Assembly (NCBI GenBank): GCA_964017235.1
Contig: OZ024927.1
Span: 48,613,293 to 48,677,292, forward strand
Length of the DNA: 64,000 nucleotides
Source: Sabellastarte sp. h YS-2021
Taxonomy: Eukaryota > Annelida > Polychaeta > Sabellida > Sabellidae
Direction of reading: 5' to 3'
Shown: in pieces, positions 59,066 through 64,000 of the stretch
How the letters are laid out: the number at the start of each line of letters is the position of its first letter
How positions within the stretch are numbered: position 1 is the stretch's first letter
Translations under genes and position numbers: made by a program
The notes under the pieces: model-generated
What the model was told of the DNA's origin: nothing
Databases searched by the model: none
What the model saw: only the letters and a program-made list of their open reading frames with translations

Positions 59066-61156
59066 ATGGCCACCGCCCACCAGTCTTCTAAAGATAAACC
59101 CAGATCCAGCAAATGCAATCATTTCTGTCAGCCATTCGACAGTCATGGCTATTGCCCTTCCTGCAGAGATGCAGGGAAGGGCGATGATCTGTGTGTTACA
59201 AAAGCTGGTACTTGTCAAATCTGTGCGTCTTTCACAGACGAACAGTCCACTAAAATTGCTAATAGAAGACGATACAAGAAAAAACATCCCACTTCTCAGG
59301 CATCGGACAAAGATCGGGACGAGGTTCTTGGCGATTCTTTTGAATCGTTTTCTGGATCGCAAGCCGAACTTGAAGCTGCGGCCGATCATTTGTTTACTTC
59401 ACCTCCACGTCCCAGACCCTTATCTTTCGATCCTTTGCCTCTTACTACACCAGGGCGTACTGTTCCTCCCACTCCCAGTACAGCCTTACATCATAAAGTC
59501 CATTCTTCTGTAGAAAAGTCTTTGGACCACAAATTTGATCAGAAATTCGGTGTTTTTCAGGCCAACATCTATGATGCCCTTAAATCTGTGCGTGAAGATT
59601 TCCTAAAATCTCAACAAGGGCTGGCTGATAAGATCGCCTCTTCGGCTGTTCGCACCGAACCTCAGACCTCTGTCAGTGCTTCTGAACCCATGGATATTGA
59701 ATATGGCCCTTCTCTTCCTCCTCGCCTTCAGGCCGAGCAAGGTTCGGACGTTCGTCTTAGCTCTTCCGAACAGACACAGTCTGTTCGCCCCAAGACGTCC
59801 TCTCACAAGGTTAGCCATGCTCCAATCTCAGGTTCGGGATCTGATTCCGATCATGATCGCCCTTCATATTCTAGACCTAAAAAGCACTCTGACAAGTCTA
59901 AACATAAGTCAAGGTCCGCATATTTGCCCTCATCGTCTGGGGAGGATCAGTCCCCTAGACGTAAACACAGGTCTCCCAAGCCCCAGAGAATGGCCTCTGA
60001 TGATCAGGAACATCCTCAAATTGACCTTGACCCGCCCTACTATAGGGATGTGGCTCTGGCTGACATCCCAAATCAATATGCGGAGGAGGTAGATACTTTT
60101 CGACGTATCCTCAAATTACCTGATCCGAGGGATTCAGTCCCCAGACCTGCTACTGCTATCATAGGTATCGATGACGAGGTGGCCGTCCAAGAGCTGAGAC
60201 CTACGGGTCCATCAGCTATGTTGCCCCTCAACTCTGGTATAAGAGATGCCTTTGACAAATTCAACAATGACCTTATGGCTGCAAACCTGGCAGAGGGCAA
60301 ATACCCAAAGCCCCCCCCTTCCACTTCTAAGTGGTACAAGGTTGGACAACCTTGTTTTTCGGAGAAACTCCAAGACTTAAATGCAGACTTTGCCAAGATC
60401 TGTATATCTCCTAAACCTTCGGGGGCCCCTTTAGGCAAGGTCCCACTCTCTGTCCTCAAGGACTTAGAACAACAGGCAAGGTACAATCTAACCACTTTGA
60501 ATTTCACGACCACTTTTGCCAAGACATCCTCCTCCTGTAACTCTACCATGAGGAGGTGTCGTTATGGACTAAAAGAAACCTTCAAGAAGGTCAAGTCCCA
60601 GGTCAGGAAAGGTGCCGACCCTGAAAAAGCAGTAAAACATGGTTATGATGAGGCCTATGACTACTTTGATCTCTGGGAGAAGACCCTCACTATTCAACAT
60701 AAAGCCATAACCTGCCTGAGCAAATCCCTTGCCCATATTTTACAAAGGGAACTTTATACAATGGCAACTTCCGGCTTGCTTAGACGCGAAGCCGAAATGT
60801 CCCATCTGCAGCCACAATTAGGGGAAACCAGACGTCAAGAGCTCAGGAATTCCTCTCTCTGGACTCGTTCCCTGTTCAACTCCCAGTCAGTGAAGGAAGG
60901 CGAGGACTTCCTTCTCAAAAAAGGCACCTCAAAAGATGCTCAGGGTTTCGGACCCTACCAAAATAAGCCCTTTTGTGGTTCCCACCACAATAAGAGAAGA
61001 GGCTCCTACAGGAAACGCCCCTTTGGGGGCAATTCCTCCCAAAGCAGCAACTATTCGTTTCCCTCTTCTAGAGGAAAACCAAACTTCAGAGGCTCCAGGG
61101 GTCGCTTTCGACCCCACAACAAAGGAAAAGGGCGTGGAAACCCCTCTTCCCAATGA
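59066..61156 (+). CDS. DIRS gag-like protein
   Basis: 696 codons from ATG at 59066. The N-terminus is a cysteine/histidine-rich region (residues about 17-55: CNHFC, HGYCPSC, C, CQIC) that could bind zinc. A long serine/proline-rich acidic middle follows (about 90-320), then a helical region (about 340-600) of the kind found in DIRS ORF1 proteins. The last 60 residues are basic and glycine-rich (RRGSYRKRPFGG, RGSRGRFRPHNKGKGRG), probably RNA-binding. It presumably packages the element RNA, as gag does. Its last 221 bases overlap the RT frame. Confidence 0.85.
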   Translation: MATAHQSSKDKPRSSKCNHFCQPFDSHGYCPSCRDAGKGDDLCVTKAGTCQICASFTDEQSTKIANRRRYKKKHPTSQASDKDRDEVLGDSFESFSGSQAELEAAADHLFTSPPRPRPLSFDPLPLTTPGRTVPPTPSTALHHKVHSSVEKSLDHKFDQKFGVFQANIYDALKSVREDFLKSQQGLADKIASSAVRTEPQTSVSASEPMDIEYGPSLPPRLQAEQGSDVRLSSSEQTQSVRPKTSSHKVSHAPISGSGSDSDHDRPSYSRPKKHSDKSKHKSRSAYLPSSSGEDQSPRRKHRSPKPQRMASDDQEHPQIDLDPPYYRDVALADIPNQYAEEVDTFRRILKLPDPRDSVPRPATAIIGIDDEVAVQELRPTGPSAMLPLNSGIRDAFDKFNNDLMAANLAEGKYPKPPPSTSKWYKVGQPCFSEKLQDLNADFAKICISPKPSGAPLGKVPLSVLKDLEQQARYNLTTLNFTTTFAKTSSSCNSTMRRCRYGLKETFKKVKSQVRKGADPEKAVKHGYDEAYDYFDLWEKTLTIQHKAITCLSKSLAHILQRELYTMATSGLLRREAEMSHLQPQLGETRRQELRNSSLWTRSLFNSQSVKEGEDFLLKKGTSKDAQGFGPYQNKPFCGSHHNKRRGSYRKRPFGGNSSQSSNYSFPSSRGKPNFRGSRGRFRPHNKGKGRGNPSSQ

Positions 61157-63212
61157 CTCCTATCAAGCCTCAGTCAATCCACCAGTAGGAGGTCGCCTCC
61201 GTTCTTTCAGGAGAGACTGGCACGCAAACAATTGCTCAGCCAAAGTGTTAAATATCATCACCAATGGCTACGTTCTGCCATTCCTCTCAAGGCCAAACTT
61301 GATAAGATTTCCTCTGATTGTGTCAGAGTACAAGGCCCCTCAAAAAGACCAAGCCTTGGCCGATTGCATCCAGTCTCTCCTGTTAAAGAACGCTATCGAA
61401 AGGGTGGAAAATGTAAAATCTCTCGGGTTTTACAGTCGCCTCTTTCTTGTACCCAAGCCTCACCAAAGGTGGAGGCCAGTAATAGACCTAAGCAGGCTCA
61501 ACACTTTTCTACACGTAGAAAAGTTCAAAATGGAAACGCCAGAGTCCATCAGGACTTCTCTGATTCCGGGGGAATGGGTAGCGTCAATAGACCTGTCGGA
61601 CGCTTACCTCCACATCCCCATCCATCCAAACTCAAGGAAGTATCTAAGATTTTGCCACAGGTCACAGGTGTTCCAGTTCACCTCGCTCCCATTCGGACTA
61701 GCCACAGCCCCCCAGGTATTCACCATGGTCGTCAAAGAAGTGAAGCTCATGGCCCTCAGCAGAGGACTCAGACTTCATCAATACCTGGACGACTGGCTGA
61801 TCAGGTCTCAGTCCCAGGAGGAAGCATTAGTGGACACTCGGACAGTGGTAGATCTCACCCAGTCCTTGGGATGGATCTTAAACCAAGAGAAATCAGAACT
61901 GAAACCAACTCAGGTGTTCTCGTTCGTGGGCTACGAATACCACCTAGATTCAGCCCTTGTAAAACCCACTCAAGAGAGATGGCTCAAACTTCAGGATTTG
62001 ATCCTACGACTCAAGTCGAAACATGTTTTGACTGCAAGATGTTTGATGTCTCTAATTGGGTTGCTAGCCTCAACGGAGAAGATGGTCCCGGAGGGACGCC
62101 TTCACATGAGACCGTTTCAGTTTCACCTGAAAGAGCACTGGAAATTTCCTCAGTCGCTGGACAGCCTCCTTCCCTGGACAGAAGTCATTTCTGCTCATCT
62201 GGACTGGTGGCAGAATCCTGCAAAGGTGATGATAGGCGCCGACCTTCATCCCAAAGACCACAGTATCCAACTCTTTACAGACGCCTCAAACGAAGGCTGG
62301 GGCGCTCACTTAGAACAAAGTTCTACAAAAGGGCTGTGGTCACCTCAGGAAAAAGGACTTCACATAAATGTCCTAGAATTGAAAGCTGTCTTTCTGGCTT
62401 TGAGACACTTCAAAGACCAGTGTCAGGACCAAACAGTGCTAGTTGCCACGGACAACTCAACTGTGGTAGCTTACATAAACAAACAAGGGGGAACACACTC
62501 GGCGGAGATGTGCGCACTCCTGTGGAGACTCATGACCTGGTGCCACCACTATCACATAATCTTGAAAGCCAGACACATTCCAGGGTGCCTGAATGTGATG
62601 GCCGACCTACTTTCCAGGTCGAACCAGGTTCAGTCGACCGAATGGTCACTCCATCCACAGGTGTTCAAACAGATCTGCCGAAAGTGGTTCACTCCCCACG
62701 TGGACCTTTTTGCCACTCATCTGAACCACAAGCTCCCTCTGTACGTGTCTCCTATCCCAGACCCCCAGGCCTGGGACATAGATGCTCTAAACATAGACTG
62801 GACGGGTCTCACTGCTTATGCTTACCCTCCAACGGCTCTCCTTTACAGGGTGATCCAAAAAATCAGGCAATGCACCTGCCTGATCATTCTAATAGCCCTA
62901 GGCTGGCCAGGGATGCCCTGGTTCTGGGACCTAGTGCAGCTCTCAACAGAGATCCCTCTACAACTCCCGGTGTCGACAACTCTCCTCAAGCAGTCCCACA
63001 ACCTTGTGTTCCACAGCTCCCCGCAGCACCTCAACCTCCACGCCTGGTCTCTAGGAGTGGACAACTCCAAGAACAAGGCTTCTCTGTGGAAGTGGCAGAG
63101 AGAATTGCTGCACCTCAGCGGTCTTCAACAAGGAACATCTACAAATCAAAGTGGGCCCTATTTGAAAAATGGTGCAGAGATAATTCGGTGGATTTCTCCT
63201 CACCATCTGTGA
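60936..63212 (+). CDS. DIRS reverse transcriptase-RNase H
   Basis: Open from 60936 to the stop at 63210-63212. The first 75 codons overlap the gag-like frame, so the true start may be later or reached by frameshifting or re-initiation. RT motifs: VIDLSRLN (motif 1), SIDLSDAYLH with D219, LPFGLATAPQVF, and the YLDD box with D285/D286. RNase H: TDASNEGWGAH D449, ELKAVF E481, ATDNS D506 and a fourth acidic D557 in NVMADLLSRS. Residues about 575-690 (VDLFATHLNHKLPLYVSP, DALNIDW, PPTALLYRVIQKI) are the conserved block after RNase H in DIRS proteins, sometimes annotated as methyltransferase-like. All catalytic residues are present. Confidence 0.95.
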   Translation: MLRVSDPTKISPFVVPTTIREEAPTGNAPLGAIPPKAATIRFPLLEENQTSEAPGVAFDPTTKEKGVETPLPNDSYQASVNPPVGGRLRSFRRDWHANNCSAKVLNIITNGYVLPFLSRPNLIRFPLIVSEYKAPQKDQALADCIQSLLLKNAIERVENVKSLGFYSRLFLVPKPHQRWRPVIDLSRLNTFLHVEKFKMETPESIRTSLIPGEWVASIDLSDAYLHIPIHPNSRKYLRFCHRSQVFQFTSLPFGLATAPQVFTMVVKEVKLMALSRGLRLHQYLDDWLIRSQSQEEALVDTRTVVDLTQSLGWILNQEKSELKPTQVFSFVGYEYHLDSALVKPTQERWLKLQDLILRLKSKHVLTARCLMSLIGLLASTEKMVPEGRLHMRPFQFHLKEHWKFPQSLDSLLPWTEVISAHLDWWQNPAKVMIGADLHPKDHSIQLFTDASNEGWGAHLEQSSTKGLWSPQEKGLHINVLELKAVFLALRHFKDQCQDQTVLVATDNSTVVAYINKQGGTHSAEMCALLWRLMTWCHHYHIILKARHIPGCLNVMADLLSRSNQVQSTEWSLHPQVFKQICRKWFTPHVDLFATHLNHKLPLYVSPIPDPQAWDIDALNIDWTGLTAYAYPPTALLYRVIQKIRQCTCLIILIALGWPGMPWFWDLVQLSTEIPLQLPVSTTLLKQSHNLVFHSSPQHLNLHAWSLGVDNSKNKASLWKWQRELLHLSGLQQGTSTNQSGPYLKNGAEIIRWISPHHL

Positions 63213-64000
63213 AGCAAATCTCAGATTTCTTTATGTATCTGTACCAAGACCTAAACAGGCGCCCCTCTACCATTGATGGTTACAGGACAGCTATTGTTGA
63301 CACCCTAGGTCCTACGGCCCAGCATATTGCCCATAATGAGGACCTTCACAGGTTGCTCTCCAGTTTTCACAGGGATCGCCCCAAGAGTTCCAGAAACCTT
63401 CCTCAGTGGAACCTATCTGTTGTCCTCAATGAGCTCACAAAAGCGCCCTTTGAGCCTATGAAAGACACAGACCTCAAACATCTCACTCTCAAGACTGCTT
63501 TCTTGCTAGCTCTGGCCTCCGGCAAACGCCGCAGTGAAATCCACGCCTGGGTCGCCAACAAAGTATCTAATCTAGGCCAATGGGAAAAGGTAGCCTTGTT
63601 CCCTTCATCCGATTTTATAGCCAAAAACCAGCTAGCAAGAGAAGGTTCTCAAAGTGTGTCTCCGGTGACTATTCCTGCCTTGACTACCATTGTAGATAGA
63701 CAATTCAAAGAAGACAGGACCTTGTGTCCTGTACGGGCTTTGAGGTACTATCTGGACCGAACCAAGGACTTGAGAGGGTCCCGGTCCCTTCTTTTCATCT
63801 CCTTCAAGAAAGGACATACCTCAGATATCAGACCCGCTACTCTCTCTTCATGGTTGAAACAAACCATTCTACTTTGTTATAAGCAAGCAGACCAGCAAGC
63901 CTTGGACTTAGTCCAAGTTAAAGCGCATGACATTAGGGCCTTCGCAGCCTCTAAGGCTTTTTACAGTGGGGTATCGGTGGACCAGATCATGCAAGCGTGT
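62870..64000 (+). CDS. DIRS tyrosine recombinase (partial)
   Basis: A third frame overlaps the end of RT; the first in-frame ATG in the overlap is 62870, although the frame is open further left. About 80 proline-rich residues come first, then a recombinase with a SAM-like N-domain (IYKSKWALFEKWC, STIDGYRTAI) and the catalytic domain: arginine I in SGKRRSEIH (63527-63529) and the HxxR pair in KAHDIRAFA (63926-63937). The nucleophilic tyrosine should lie about 30 residues further on, past the window edge. It would insert the circular cDNA without making target duplications. Confidence 0.93.
   Translation, partial: MHLPDHSNSPRLARDALVLGPSAALNRDPSTTPGVDNSPQAVPQPCVPQLPAAPQPPRLVSRSGQLQEQGFSVEVAERIAAPQRSSTRNIYKSKWALFEKWCRDNSVDFSSPSVKQISDFFMYLYQDLNRRPSTIDGYRTAIVDTLGPTAQHIAHNEDLHRLLSSFHRDRPKSSRNLPQWNLSVVLNELTKAPFEPMKDTDLKHLTLKTAFLLALASGKRRSEIHAWVANKVSNLGQWEKVALFPSSDFIAKNQLAREGSQSVSPVTIPALTTIVDRQFKEDRTLCPVRALRYYLDRTKDLRGSRSLLFISFKKGHTSDIRPATLSSWLKQTILLCYKQADQQALDLVQVKAHDIRAFAASKAFYSGVSVDQIMQAC

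Larger units (their letters stand above)
58644..64000 (+). mobile_element. DIRS-type tyrosine-recombinase retrotransposon, 3' end outside window
   Basis: The left boundary is set by comparison with E1 and lies at 58641-58644. A 420-bp leader (terminal repeat and 5' UTR) precedes three overlapping frames: gag-like, RT-RNase H and tyrosine recombinase. There are no LTRs, protease or DDE integrase, as expected for DIRS elements, which integrate through a circular intermediate with a tyrosine recombinase. The three frames are open over their visible lengths, so the copy looks young and possibly active. Confidence 0.93.

Noticed and set aside
58800..59513. 237-codon + strand frame with hydrophobic start
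   Set aside because: It covers the DIRS leader and then runs out of frame through the gag-like gene, whose frame has the conserved cysteine motifs. Probably a shadow.
59676..60549. Long frames on the other phases and strand within the gag-like gene
   Set aside because: They lie wholly inside the well-supported frame and have no recognisable domain.
47530..64000. Fourth coding exon of LARS1
   Set aside because: I looked for the conserved segment that follows the charged linker in other animals (KYQWGIMKSLGL-like) and saw nothing similar on the + strand.
58644..64000. LTR retrotransposon
   Set aside because: No LTR, protease or DDE integrase; a tyrosine recombinase follows RNase H, which defines the DIRS type.

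Overview
This looks like nuclear DNA of an invertebrate animal, probably marine (mollusc, lancelet, hemichordate or similar; the sequence alone does not settle which). There is one host gene, seen as three exons of cytosolic leucyl-tRNA synthetase (LARS1) on the + strand at 39683-39876, 44444-44531 and 47314-47529. They encode the first 148 residues, including the HLGH signature. No fourth exon is recognisable before the window ends, so intron 3 is longer than 16 kb. Almost everything else is mobile DNA, much of it nested.

The dominant content is a set of non-coding elements with one shared plan. Each has a family-specific 10-12 nt 5' terminus, usually folding at once into a palindrome. A GC-rich or low-complexity leader often follows, then arrays of 133-169 bp minisatellites. 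Near the 3' end comes an inverted copy of the 5' terminus, then an unrelated hairpin, then CTAG, CTTG or a variant, with insertion at a TT dinucleotide. This matches the asymmetric terminal inverted repeats (ATIRs) and 3' stem-loop known for Helentron/Helitron2 rolling-circle transposons and their non-autonomous HINE derivatives. I distinguish eight or nine families (called A, C, D, E, F, G, H, I and R here; D may be a variant of A). No Rep/helicase gene is present. Four insertions are confirmed by comparing their flanks with uninterrupted satellite units elsewhere in the window. Every element of this type that I could orient runs left to right on the + strand.

Layout: 1-1048, 3' ends of A- and D-type elements. 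1447-9867, D-type and satellite array interrupted by elements I and R1. 9868-13160, a broken FLYWCH/MULE transposon carrying a TA-flanked MITE, with MULE terminal motif blocks. 13318-19053, D2 plus satellites interrupted by E1, then a short A element. 19054-20895, MULE remnants and a hAT MITE. 20905-24240, element C2, an L2-like LINE tail and degenerate 169-bp repeats. 24242-30102, element A1, which contains a 4.7 kb hAT transposon, itself holding a chimeric hAT-LINE insertion. 30847-39280, element C1 containing R2. 39281-47529, the 5' part of LARS1 with R3 and H in its introns and a tRNA-derived SINE. 47922-58643, within intron 3, A2 with a pogo/Tigger-type MITE, F, an E fragment split by G, a MULE fragment and E2. 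58644 to the end, a DIRS-type tyrosine-recombinase retrotransposon with gag-like, RT-RNase H and recombinase frames, inserted in E2 and cut by the window edge before the catalytic tyrosine.

All element boundaries were read by eye from internal repeats and are usually good to 1-2 bases where flanks could be compared. No database search was possible.
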